A DNA stretch of 64,000 bases from an uncultured Collinsella sp. (GTDB taxonomy: Bacteria; Actinomycetota; Coriobacteriia; Coriobacteriales; Coriobacteriaceae): positions 18,418 to 82,417 of the forward strand of contig CABRZC010000001.1 in assembly GCA_902475375.1 (NCBI GenBank), written 5' to 3'. Position numbers and translations under genes: made by a program. Shown piece after piece: positions 55,401 through 62,737 of the stretch (positions within the stretch are counted from its first letter, which is position 1; each line of letters begins with the position of its first letter). The notes under the pieces are model-generated. The model worked only from the letters and a program-made list of their open reading frames with translations, did no database searches and was not told where the DNA came from.

Positions 55401-56930
55401 GAGCACGGCACCCTGAACCTTGTTGCCCAGGGGGCCGAACGCCTTGCCGTCCGTCGCCTGCTTCAGTTTGCCGGCAAACGAGATGTTCTGCACCACGCCC
55501 GTGGAGGCAACGCCGTCCATGAGCGACTTCACGCCGCCGCCGTTGGCGAAGGTGATGGTGTGGCCCTGTCCATCAAGCGTGCCCGCGAGCATGCCCGTGG
55601 GGGCAAAGAACCAGCTGTCATCGATGGTGACGTCGTTGTCGAGAACGTAGTAGGCGTCGGCGTCGGCGGGTTTGAACCTGTTTTTGAGGTCGCTCTGCGA
55701 GCTCAGGTGCACTACGTTCTGCGGCTGAGCCACGGGCTCGGTGGGCTTGGGCTTCTCGAGCGCGGCAATGGCATCGGTGAGCGTCTTGGTTGCGGCGTTG
55801 ACCTCGGCCTGCTTGGCGTCATCGTTGGCGTAGACATCTTGAGCGCTCACAAGGGCCTCAGCGAACTTGGACCAGCTCTCGGCCGTGTAGCCGCCCTCGA
55901 CCTTGGCGCTGGCATCGTCAATCGCAGCCTTGAGGGCATCCTTGTTCACAACAGCCGCAGCGCCGCCCGAAATCAGCACGGGCAAACCGCCCTGCGCAGA
56001 CCAGGTAAAGCCGGTGGCAGGGACATCGGTGTTGAGCTTATCGACCGAGACCTGGGTCTTGAGCTCGTCGACAGAAATTTTGCTGCCGAAGGAAGAATCG
56101 ACCTTGTAGCCGCACGCCTGATCGCCCGCAGTGAACAGATTGTTGGCCACGGTGCCAGACTTGTAATATCCAACAAGACCGTGGGCGCAAAAACCCGACA
56201 TCGATCCGGAAACGTAGGAGTTGATTACAGATCCACCGTTGAGCGTTCCCACCAGGCCACCGTAATCGGCCCAGGAGCCGTCATCGCTCAAAGCCGCCGT
56301 CGACCAGCACATCTGCACGGTTCCCGAGCAATTGATCGCAAGGGCGCCCTCATAATCGCCCATGGTTGCCCGGCCCGTCACGCCCAGATTCTGCACCGTA
56401 CCAGCCACGCTCTTCGCCAGCGTCTTGCCGTTGAGCACGATGCTGTGGCCCTGGCCATCGAGCGTACCGGCCACGGTCTCGATCTGTTGGTCAGCCTCAA
56501 GGCTGATATTCGCCGCGAGCTTCACGACAGCCCCGGCCTCGATGGTGGTGGGCAGCTCATCGGCAAAAGAGACCATCACGGTCTCGCCGGCCTTGGCGAC
56601 GCGCGCGCCGCGTGCCTGCTGAGCATCGGCATCCTCGTCGTCGATGTCCGCCGCGGCAGCAAGGCTCTCATCGGCAGACGGAGCGGCCTCGGAGCTCGCC
56701 TCGTCCGCCGATGCCTCGGCGCCTTCAGCACCCGTCTGCTCGTCCGCAGTGAAACTCGACTCGTCGGCATTCTCGGCAGTATCCGCCTGCTGCGAGGCCT
56801 GGGCCTGCGCCTGCACAGCGATCTCTGCCACGCCCTCGGCAAATGCCGACGTACCCGGCATCGACCAGACGAGCAGCGCCGAGAAAGCAGCGGCTCCCAG
56901 GCGCTTGAGCATAATGTTGTTTCGCGTCAC
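52416..56930 (-). CDS. Riboswitch-controlled surface protein with toroid-like domain
   Basis: A 1504-aa secreted, membrane-anchored protein. Signal peptide (about 1-31, LGAAAFSALLVWSMPGTSAFA); acidic Ala/Glu-rich region; beta-rich segments of GLUG/beta-helix type on both sides of a FIVAR-like helical repeat at about 345-415; several Ig-like domains (about 600-1070). From about 1077 to 1357 there is a helical repeat region with TERVALALSAIG, DVDLTAMAIQAVAPY, AEANAQVILALLSL and MATEQALRALTTY. This is the pattern of an alpha/alpha toroid as in prenyltransferase-like and intrinsic-factor-like domains. A Ser/Ala/Lys linker and C-terminal membrane segment ending FFYTKRRAA follow; no LPxTG. GTG start 56930 with AAGGAG. 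A cobalamin riboswitch lies upstream, suggesting corrinoid binding at the cell surface. Confidence 0.85.
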   Translation of the reverse strand: MTRNNIMLKRLGAAAFSALLVWSMPGTSAFAEGVAEIAVQAQAQASQQADTAENADESSFTADEQTGAEGAEASADEASSEAAPSADESLAAAADIDDEDADAQQARGARVAKAGETVMVSFADELPTTIEAGAVVKLAANISLEADQQIETVAGTLDGQGHSIVLNGKTLAKSVAGTVQNLGVTGRATMGDYEGALAINCSGTVQMCWSTAALSDDGSWADYGGLVGTLNGGSVINSYVSGSMSGFCAHGLVGYYKSGTVANNLFTAGDQACGYKVDSSFGSKISVDELKTQVSVDKLNTDVPATGFTWSAQGGLPVLISGGAAAVVNKDALKAAIDDASAKVEGGYTAESWSKFAEALVSAQDVYANDDAKQAEVNAATKTLTDAIAALEKPKPTEPVAQPQNVVHLSSQSDLKNRFKPADADAYYVLDNDVTIDDSWFFAPTGMLAGTLDGQGHTITFANGGGVKSLMDGVASTGVVQNISFAGKLKQATDGKAFGPLGNKVQGAVLNCSTSVTGKGVAGFARTLDGGIVSNCVSTSEGTAGALFATYSAGQLVNTYWGAFLTNKMDAPASALVNSYAVDPADMATDAFADLINANCGANGSSWGIDKNGTPVFGSGNSYQAPEDTTPDDAYTVSFTANDGTSQTVAGHMLEVSPDAVDAYRKLGVFALKGVPATSTITWGTDDANRGNIGINESTGELYVYDNATGTVTATEHKGDGSEQTVATIKIKAKAKQFDDFELWYRASDGTVSNVTDGAATVQGSEVRNLEIRVHYVDADKGEYVPVSFSRFHFASSDPTTIYSNDYSACFYFKHAGSATITVTPRDAASAGAGSKSVTLTSEAVAATSISMGYNEDGATVYLQGRNPLSERGAFLTDHARPVVAPDNATNRDNFTVTSSDPAVAAYTTAGEIGYTAYKAGTTTFTATLPDTDADGKVISASCDVTYAYQNPLASVTAGTDSLYLKAGSAQKLDLTFTGKNDADGWSVTEPGLIWTFKTLDGKDASGIVGIDRNEKGAWKHVDGAPDDGLYVASSDYTVTALSAGTVVATGTPVDATAGAEPVTLTITVAGVAASSATSESASAGIDAAAAFIDARRSSDAFRYGDEWEIYDFAKAGRTIDSGLLDNYHASLAEHKAEWGSATCALTETERVALALSAIGEDITDYDGVNLVELICSRTDMTRANEKIFALMALNASGSDVPAGSAWTRASLADAVCELLGSDDAVEGTRLGDVDLTAMAIQAVAPYEGDTKVDAAIENGLSYLKGKMSAGTCDFGSAEANAQVILALLSLDRDPANPVNGFANAVTNVVCALDLYRVDGGNGYAHSKGGAANAMATEQALRALTTYRVSSGETIAWKTAVTAGKGSSSKDPQKPTVAPGVLTPGAGSDGGAGNGTAGFAGVMAPVAAKMAGASSSEGAKAAGDSKAEAEFGKKDSTESSVAGKTDKSGKKSGTSGKTAALSAGAANKAADAGSNGFAIAGVAVGIVGIAAVGGWFFYTKRRAA

Positions 56931-57110
56931 CCGTTCTCCTTCTTTCGCGAACCTGCAATAGAGCCATGGCGAAGAAGGCGGGGCAGGCGATACCCCGGCA
57001 GCACAAAGGCGCACGTCAGCCACCCTATCGGCAGCAAAACGCACGCTCAGCAGCACCCCTTGTAGACCGGAATCCAGCGGCAAACAGAGCGGCCCTCGGT
57101 TTCGAGAAGA

Positions 57111-57228
57111 GCGCGGGCAGGTAATCTGACTCGCGGGCGCGCCCGCATACAGTAACCGCCTTGCTCGGGATTCTCACCCGATTCCCCTTTATGCGCTCGC
57201 GCGCACCCGTGCTCCGGCTTCTATTTTT
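57111..57228 (-). ncRNA. Cobalamin riboswitch
   Basis: On the minus strand the conserved B12-box GTCAGATTACCTGCC is at 57131-57117. The upstream core GGGAATCGGGTGAGAATCCC is followed by ACTGT, matching the cobalamin aptamer core. Flanking stems are GC-rich (GCGGGCGCGCCCGC). It lies 180 nt ahead of the surface-protein start, and no other gene intervenes. The switch presumably reduces expression when cobalamin is plentiful. I cannot resolve the exact expression platform in 56931-57110. Confidence 0.9.
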
Positions 57229-57370
57229 AATCGGAGGAAGTGTACGTTACCGCAGGTAAATCGGTCAATGCGCTACACAAAAACCGCCATACCCGAGCCA
57301 TATGGCTCCCGGATGACCACCTATAGGCAACCCATATCGCCACTAGGCCGCCAACGAACCAAGCCCGCCC

Positions 57371-57499
57371 GCAAGATTGAGCAGGCCGAATGTCCCCCGT
57401 GGGGCTGAGGGGGCCAAATGTACCTGCTAGAAGCCATTTAAGCGTTTTAACAGGGACTTTTGGCCCCCTCAGTCCCACGGGGGCTTTTTGGCCCGCTCA
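57371..57499. repeat. MITE-like inverted-repeat element, copy 1
   Basis: About 129 bp with long imperfect terminal inverted repeats (TTGAGCAGGCCGAATGTCCC at the left, AGGGCTTTTTGGCCCGCTCA-like at the right; inner arms CTGAGGGGGCCAAA and TTTGGCCCCCTCAG). The unique centre reads TTTAAGCGTTTTAA. A second copy in the same orientation lies at 59945-60074; the two flank the C69 peptidase gene. With the riboswitch it accounts for most of the 656-bp gap between genes. Confidence 0.8.
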
Positions 57500-57517
57500 T
57501 TTTGCTTTAGCTCAAGC

Positions 57518-57555
57518 AAACGGTCCCGCACGATTACTCGTACGGGACCGTTTTT
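57518..57555 (-). terminator. Terminator after the C69 peptidase gene
   Basis: AAACGGTCCCG/CGGGACCGTTT hairpin, 32 bp after the stop codon on the minus strand. The sequence is A/T-rich on both sides, so it can work in both directions. Confidence 0.8.
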
Positions 57556-57586
57556 AGTTAGGGCTGTCGTCTATGACCCGCTCCGG

Positions 57587-59731
57587 TTAATTCGCACGCT
57601 TGCGGATAAGCACGGCCCCCATAACGGCCAGAACTCCAGCCACCGTCAGAAGCGCCACGGTCACCACAGACGAATCACCGGTCTTGGCAAGCCCTCCCTT
57701 GGTCGCCTTCTTGGCGGTATCGGTCTTGACGTCCGTCTTCACATCCGTCTTCTGACCGGGCTTCTGCCCAGGCTCCTCCTGCGCAGCCTGCGTCACGGTC
57801 ACCGTCGCTTCATCGGACGTGGAAACCAGCCCGGCAGCACTCGTCACCTCAACGCGATACACCTTTGAACCGACCTCGGTCGTCGCGGCGACGTACTCAG
57901 CCGCCGTCGCGCCGTCGATGGCAGAGAAGTTACCGTCCTCGCCCTTGACGAACCACTGGTAGGTAAGCTGGGCATCCGAGCCATCCACGCTGTCATCAAC
58001 CGTCGCGGCAACGCTCAGCTTGGCCTCAGCGCCCTGAGCACACGTTACCGACTGCGGCTGAGCCGTGATGCTGGGAGCAACAAAAGCGGACGCGTACATA
58101 ATCGGGGTCCGGGAGGTTCCATTCTCGGCGTCATAGTCGCTCGGCATAAACGCACTCGAGGTATCTCCCGCATTCACATAGGCGCGCATCTCATCGAGAA
58201 GCTTGGCCGCCTTGTTGTAGACCTGTTCGCTCACTGCGGCAAACGCCTTGTTGGCAAGGTCCGTGCGCTGATCGGCAGGGGTCGCCTGCATCAACCCGTC
58301 AACAACGTCCTGCTGGGCGATAACCTGCTTCTGAAGGACATCGAGGTAGGCGCGCACGTTCTCACCCATCGAGGCACGGTTGTTGTAGGCGAGCGTGTTG
58401 ATGTCCATGAAGACGTAGTCGAGGTTCTTGCCGTCCTTTTCGACCAAAGCCTGCGCAACGTCGTCCTTGCGTCCTGTATAAGTGCCGTCCACCGTGTTCC
58501 ACGCCGGGAAGTAGTCAGCCGGAACTTCCGTCAACAGCGCAGAGTAGCTGGGCAGGTACACGCTGAACTCGCAACGCGAAAGCGCTTCCCACTGAATCGT
58601 GGCGATATCACTGGAAAGGCCGGACCGAATCTGGAAGATATTGCCCTCGGTCGTCCTGTTGTTGCCGATGGCATACAGGGCACTGTTGAGATTGGCGTTG
58701 AGGCTGTCATCCTGCTCACCGCGGGCAGCGAGGGAACGCAACGCCGTGAACGTATCGGATTTGATGCCCGGCGTAAACGTCAGCTGCGGGTCGATGAGCG
58801 AGGTGACGCGACCCTGTTCATCAACGGTATAGTCCGTCTGAGGCGCAAGGGCAGCACCGAAGTAAGCACGTCCCTGGGCCAGGCGCGTATTCTGCGACGA
58901 ACCCGAATTCTCCTTGCCATACGTCTTGAAGATGTTCGGCGTGCCGTCGTCATAGGTTACGAGAACGCCGTTGGACTCGGGCAGCGTCACGACATCGGCC
59001 GAGTGCAGGCACTGACTCGCATCGTCAAGATCGACCTTATACTGCAGGCCGCCGATGTTGGGATTAACGGACGCCACGTCGTCGCTCATCTTGACGGCAA
59101 TCCACTGATGGCCCGAAAGCTGAGCGAAAATCCAGGTCTCGGTATTGTCGGCAATGACGATCTGGTTGCAGTCCTGAGAGCCATACTGATCGATGATGGC
59201 ACCGAGCTTCTCCACGCCGTCGCGCGCCGTGGACGAAACGCTCAACAGGTAGTCGGCCAGGTTATACTCGCCGATGCCCGTGTCGACACGAGGGTCGAGA
59301 GCATCGATTCCGTCGTTGTAATCCGTTGTGAGCGTCGCGGAAACGGAGACGCCGCGCTCGTTGGTGCCGGCCTCGGAATACACGCGGGACGCTGCCTCGT
59401 CGTCCTGGGCATCCCACTCATCGGGATTGTCACGAACATAGGTGTAACGATACGAGCGACCCTGATAGGTGTACTCAAAGCCGGTCCCCGGCACAGAATC
59501 GTTCTCGAAAGAACGGAAGACAGGGTTGTCGATCGGCTGCTGCACGCCAAAGGTCTTGCAGTAGCGAGGTGAAAAGTCCTCGGCGCGGCCGACATAGGTA
59601 TCGCCCGTCGTTGTCTGGTTCTTACCGATGTAAACCTGCGTGCAGGCGAGCGCGGGCGCGGGCATGGCAAGCACAAGCGCCGCGACTATGCCCCCCCTAA
59701 ACGCCTTCTTAGCAAAAGCCGGTAACCTCAT
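57587..59731 (-). CDS. C69-family dipeptidase, sortase-anchored
   Basis: A 714-aa secreted Ntn-hydrolase of the PepD/C69 family, which cleaves dipeptides with an N-terminal Cys nucleophile. The signal peptide (about 1-29, GGIVAALVLAMPAPALA) ends directly before Cys30 (ACTQVYIGKNQ), so signal removal would expose the nucleophile. Further family blocks: GDTYVGRAEDFSPRY, NERGVSVSATLT and YSRCEFSVYLPSY-like SRCEFSVYLPSYS. After the catalytic domain (to about 545) there is an Ig-like domain with PQSVTCAQGAEAKLSV. The C-terminus carries LAKTG (about 683), a hydrophobic stretch and RKRAN, a sortase signal variant. ATG 59731 with GGAGGGGAG upstream. Likely role: peptide feeding at the cell wall. Confidence 0.9.
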   Translation of the reverse strand: MRLPAFAKKAFRGGIVAALVLAMPAPALACTQVYIGKNQTTTGDTYVGRAEDFSPRYCKTFGVQQPIDNPVFRSFENDSVPGTGFEYTYQGRSYRYTYVRDNPDEWDAQDDEAASRVYSEAGTNERGVSVSATLTTDYNDGIDALDPRVDTGIGEYNLADYLLSVSSTARDGVEKLGAIIDQYGSQDCNQIVIADNTETWIFAQLSGHQWIAVKMSDDVASVNPNIGGLQYKVDLDDASQCLHSADVVTLPESNGVLVTYDDGTPNIFKTYGKENSGSSQNTRLAQGRAYFGAALAPQTDYTVDEQGRVTSLIDPQLTFTPGIKSDTFTALRSLAARGEQDDSLNANLNSALYAIGNNRTTEGNIFQIRSGLSSDIATIQWEALSRCEFSVYLPSYSALLTEVPADYFPAWNTVDGTYTGRKDDVAQALVEKDGKNLDYVFMDINTLAYNNRASMGENVRAYLDVLQKQVIAQQDVVDGLMQATPADQRTDLANKAFAAVSEQVYNKAAKLLDEMRAYVNAGDTSSAFMPSDYDAENGTSRTPIMYASAFVAPSITAQPQSVTCAQGAEAKLSVAATVDDSVDGSDAQLTYQWFVKGEDGNFSAIDGATAAEYVAATTEVGSKVYRVEVTSAAGLVSTSDEATVTVTQAAQEEPGQKPGQKTDVKTDVKTDTAKKATKGGLAKTGDSSVVTVALLTVAGVLAVMGAVLIRKRAN

Positions 59732-59944
59732 ACGTTCTCCCCTCCACACGGAGCCCGAACTACCCACCAACAATATGCGTAATGAGAACACTTTAGCTGG
59801 GTAAATCGGATTGAATATGCAGTTATCAGCTTATCTTATGTGTTAAGGAAGTATGGACACGGCACTCGTAACAACCCGTGACTGGTCGTTTGCATCTGGC
59901 AGGCGGCATTCCCCGCAGGGTTGAACAGGCCGATAAGCCCCGTG
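59732..59944. other. Upstream region of the C69 peptidase
   Basis: This stretch should contain the peptidase promoter. It is AT-rich at 59770-59850, but no clear -35/-10 pair is distinguished. From 59920 a partial copy of the MITE-like edge (TTGAACAGGCCG) precedes the full repeat. No gene is seen. Confidence 0.3.
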
Positions 59945-60074
59945 CGCAAGATTGAGCGGGCCGAGTGTCCCCCGTGGGGCTGAGGGGACCAAATGTACCT
60001 GTTAGAGGCCATTTAAGCGTTTTAACGGGGACTTTTGGCCCCCTCAGTCCCACGAGGGACATTTGGCCCGCTCA
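59945..60074. repeat. MITE-like inverted-repeat element, copy 2
   Basis: About 130 bp, roughly 88% identical by eye to 57371-57499 and in the same orientation. The ends GATTGAGCGGGCCGAGTGTC and GGGACATTTGGCCCGCTCA are complementary with few mismatches; the arms are better preserved than in copy 1. No transposase is encoded inside. Confidence 0.8.
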
Positions 60075-60143
60075 TGCCCGACTGGAACGGCACGCGCTAT
60101 CATGGGTGCCGTTTTGATGAGTCATCTTGATGGGAGCGTACCT

Positions 60144-60809
60144 ATGGCAGCTTTTTCCACCGTGATCTTTGACCTTGACGGCACCATCCTCAACACGCTC
60201 GAGGACCTGGCGGCCGCCGGCAACCATACCTGCGAGATGCACGGCTGGCCCACGTTTGCTGTTGACGAATACCGCTATAAGGTGGGAAACGGCATGCTCA
60301 AGCTGGTTGAGCGCTTTATGCCTGCCGAGTATGCGGGCGACGGCCGCATGTTTGAGCAGGCGCTTGCCGAGTTTAGGGCTTACTACGGCGAGCACAAGGA
60401 GGACCACACCGCCCCCTATGCCGGCACAATCGAGATGCTCGACCGCCTGCGTGCCGCGGGCGTGCAGCTTGCCGTGCTCACCAACAAGGACCACGTCTCG
60501 GCGGCTCCGCTTATCGAAAAGTATTTTGGTTCCGAGCGCTTTGCGCTGGTACAGGGCCGTGTCGATGCGTTTCCGCCTAAGCCCGAAGCACCCGTCACGC
60601 TGCATGTGATGGAGGAGCTGGGTGCTGATCCGGCAACCACGCTCTATGTGGGCGATTCCAATGTCGATATCCTGACCGGCCACAACGCCGGCCTTAAGAG
60701 CGCGGGCGTCAGCTGGGGCTTCCGCGGCCGCGCAGAGCTGGAAGCCGCCGGCGCCGACTACGTGGTGGACACCCAGGCAGAGCTCGCGGCGCTGGTGCTG
60801 GGCGAGTAA
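60144..60809 (+). CDS. HAD-family hydrolase, phosphoglycolate-phosphatase-like
   Basis: A 221-aa HAD phosphatase. Motif I FDLDGTILNT has the nucleophilic Asp; motif II is LTNKD; motif III Lys lies in FPPKPEAP; motif IV is VGDSNVDILTG. A helical cap (about 20-80) follows motif I. The layout matches Gph-type enzymes, which remove phosphate from phosphoglycolate or similar small substrates; the real substrate is unknown. ATG 60144 with GGGAG 8 bp upstream; upstream in-frame ATGs (e.g. 60117) lack ribosome sites. Confidence 0.9.
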   Translation: MAAFSTVIFDLDGTILNTLEDLAAAGNHTCEMHGWPTFAVDEYRYKVGNGMLKLVERFMPAEYAGDGRMFEQALAEFRAYYGEHKEDHTAPYAGTIEMLDRLRAAGVQLAVLTNKDHVSAAPLIEKYFGSERFALVQGRVDAFPPKPEAPVTLHVMEELGADPATTLYVGDSNVDILTGHNAGLKSAGVSWGFRGRAELEAAGADYVVDTQAELAALVLGE

Positions 60810-60897
60810 CCGCTCATCCCTCCCACGGGCAGCTAATGTGGGACGGGACTCTTTTAGCTGCCCCCCGCACCAAAGAAGTGTCCCCAAGTGCCGCCCC

Positions 60898-61079
60898 AAT
60901 GACTACCATGGCAACGCCGCAGGTAGAGGACGGACAGCGAAAACGCCCCTAAGCGAGCAAGGTGACGTGAAATGAAAGGGCGCTGACCTTCTGGTCGCGC
61001 GCTTGAAATTGAACGTCAGATTGCCGCTTAGGGGCGTTTGCAGCGTCAACTGGTTACGCGGTTCGTAGAACCGCGTAAT
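60898..61079 (-). ncRNA. Structured repeat element, copy 2 (putative 3' UTR RNA)
   Basis: Same layout as 27001-27209. It starts 3 bp after the lipoprotein stop codon on the minus strand with the hairpin TTACGCGGTTC/GAACCGCGTAA. The outer stem is 15 bp perfect (61025-61039 with 60941-60955) and shares no sequence with the outer stem of copy 1; the inner hairpin has the same GACCAGAAGGTC tip. The terminal block 60910-60940 is almost identical to copy 1. It occupies the space between two convergent genes. Confidence 0.6.
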
Positions 61080-61082
61080 CCC

Positions 61083-61640
61083 CTAGCTCATCATCGCATT
61101 CATCATCTCGGTGGTTGCGGAATCGTCGGCAGACCACTCGTTATCCTCGTTGGCGGAATACTTAAAGGTGACCTTGGTGTCCTTGGTCTTAGCGGCCTTG
61201 GTCACGTCGACCATCACCTGGCCGGCCATCTTGTACAGGTCGTCCTCGGAAGGCGTCGTATCGAGTGCGGCGACCTTCTCCTGATACTGGGTGGCGAAAT
61301 CTTCGACGATCTTGTTCATGGACTTGCAGGTGATGGTGACCTCGGCAGTCGCAGTACCCTTGTCCTCGTCAACCGTCACATCGCCGATCTTGTAGTCAAA
61401 GCCCTCGAGATAGCTCTTGGCATACTCCTTGGGATCGATACCCAGCTGCTCAAACTCGTCGCCCGAAGCCTTTTCCAGACCGGAGAGGAAGTCATCTCCG
61501 CCGTTCTTGATCTCGTCAAACTGGCTCGTAAGGTCGTTGGTGATGAGCTCCTCCACCGAAGGCCCTCCGCAGCCGGAAAGCAAAACCACGCACGTGACCA
61601 GGGCAGCCATCAGGGGCGCAAGCAGCAGCTTCTTTTTCAT
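61083..61640 (-). CDS. Lipoprotein of unknown function
   Basis: A 185-aa protein with a lipoprotein signal peptide: basic MKKK, a hydrophobic core and the lipobox LLSGC with Cys24. The mature part is mostly helical and acidic, with conserved-looking tracts LGIDPKEYAKSYLEGFDYKIGDV and TAEVTITCKSMNKI. The design resembles small DUF4878/DUF5105-type lipoproteins, but I cannot assign a family. ATG 61640 follows TTGGAGGA. It stands alone; the structured repeat abuts its stop codon. Confidence 0.8.
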   Translation of the reverse strand: MKKKLLLAPLMAALVTCVVLLSGCGGPSVEELITNDLTSQFDEIKNGGDDFLSGLEKASGDEFEQLGIDPKEYAKSYLEGFDYKIGDVTVDEDKGTATAEVTITCKSMNKIVEDFATQYQEKVAALDTTPSEDDLYKMAGQVMVDVTKAAKTKDTKVTFKYSANEDNEWSADDSATTEMMNAMMS

Positions 61641-61822
61641 GACAGTCCTCCAAACAAGCGGCACCGCGTTCCTCGCGCAGCGCACGTCGTAACAGTAAGT
61701 TCATATTAGCTGCTCCGTCCAAACCCCTACGTCGCAAAAGCGCGGACGGCTCAATTTGACGAACAAATGGCCCGTGAAGCAAGCCCCCCTGCAATAAAAC
61801 GCACCTGCTTAGCCCATTAAAA

Positions 61823-61851
61823 AAGGGTGGCCGGACAACCCGACCACCCTT
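61823..61851 (-). terminator. Rho-independent terminator after crr
   Basis: AAGGGTGG/CCACCCTT hairpin with inner CGG/CCG pairs, followed by TTTTTT on the minus strand. It lies 23 bp after the stop codon. Confidence 0.92.
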
Positions 61852-61874
61852 GCGCATCTTCTGGATGCCGCAGA

Positions 61875-62411
61875 CTACTTGCGGACGACCTTAACGATGG
61901 CGTCACCGGCGGCGACGGCAGACTCGGCCTCGACAGCGAGCTCGACGTCAGCGAACTCGGCGGTGTTGGACACGGCCACGACGACGCAGTCCTTGTAACC
62001 GGCGGCAGCGATCTTGGCGCGGTCGATCTTGAGTATGGGCTGACCAGCTTTGACAACGTCGTCGGCCTTGACGAAGCCCTCGAAGCCATCACCGTTCATG
62101 TTGACGGTATCGACGCCAACGTGCACCAGAACCTCGATGCCGCTATCGGACTGCAGGCCCACGGCGTGACCCATGGTGACGGTCACCTTGCCGTCGCAGG
62201 GAGCGTAGACCAGGTCGTCCTCGGGCCACACAGCGCAGCCCTTGCCCAGAACCTCGCCACCAAAGACGGGATCGGGCACGTCGGCCATCTTGATGACCTT
62301 GCCCTTGACAGGCGAGCACAGCACGTCGGCGCCAGCAGAAGCAGAGATGGAGGCCGGAGCAGCAGCTGCCGCGGGCTCAGCCTTCTTCTTAAACATGTCA
62401 AACAGACCCAT
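61875..62411 (-). CDS. crr: PTS glucose-type subunit IIA (EIIA-Glc)
   Basis: A 178-aa soluble phosphocarrier. A linker of about 30 residues rich in Ala precedes the EIIA-Glc core. The two active-site His are His82 (MGHAVGL) and His97 (VLVHVGVDTV); His97 is phosphorylated by HPr in this family. Other motifs: SPVKGKVI, FGGEVLGKGCAVWP, and APCDGKV. No fused IIB/IIC is present, so it must serve IICB proteins encoded elsewhere, or a regulatory role. ATG 62411 with AGAGGAG upstream. It lies back to back with the rpiR gene. Confidence 0.95.
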   Translation of the reverse strand: MGLFDMFKKKAEPAAAAAPASISASAGADVLCSPVKGKVIKMADVPDPVFGGEVLGKGCAVWPEDDLVYAPCDGKVTVTMGHAVGLQSDSGIEVLVHVGVDTVNMNGDGFEGFVKADDVVKAGQPILKIDRAKIAAAGYKDCVVVAVSNTAEFADVELAVEAESAVAAGDAIVKVVRK

Positions 62412-62684
62412 ATGTTTTCTCCTCTTGATTAAGCGCAACGTTATGCGCATGCCTATGGTGATTATAGTGCCAAATGATCAAATTGCTAAGGTGAGGGCTC
62501 GAATCGCAAGCCCTTCCCGGTAGTGCTCGTGGGATGAGTATCTCCTTTGCATCGCGGGTCGATAAGCTGAGTATCGCCTGCGCACGGGACGGGCAGAAGC
62601 GGGCACGCCAAACCCGACACTTCTTTTCGCGCCCACAGACCGCCGCCGCCCCGCCCCTGACACTTCCTGATACCGACCGAAACG

Positions 62685-62718
62685 TGCCAAAATAAACCTG
62701 TCCCTTTTTGGCAGGTTT
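62685..62718. repeat. Palindromic repeat, family D, short copy 2
   Basis: TGCCAAAA/TTTTTGGCA arms around TAAACCTGTCCC. It shares the ACCTGTCC core and flanking AGGTTT with 47091-47162. It lies 20 bp before the rpiR start, so it could affect expression. The rest of the 326-bp crr-rpiR spacer shows nothing else clear. Confidence 0.6.
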
Positions 62719-62737
62719 GCCGAGCGTGGGAGTTCGG

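Noticed and set aside
52368..57065. 1565-codon open frame opposite the riboswitch-controlled surface protein
   Set aside because: It runs through the riboswitch-controlled gene and its terminator side with His/Arg/Gly-rich low-information sequence; the minus strand has signal peptide, domains and anchor.
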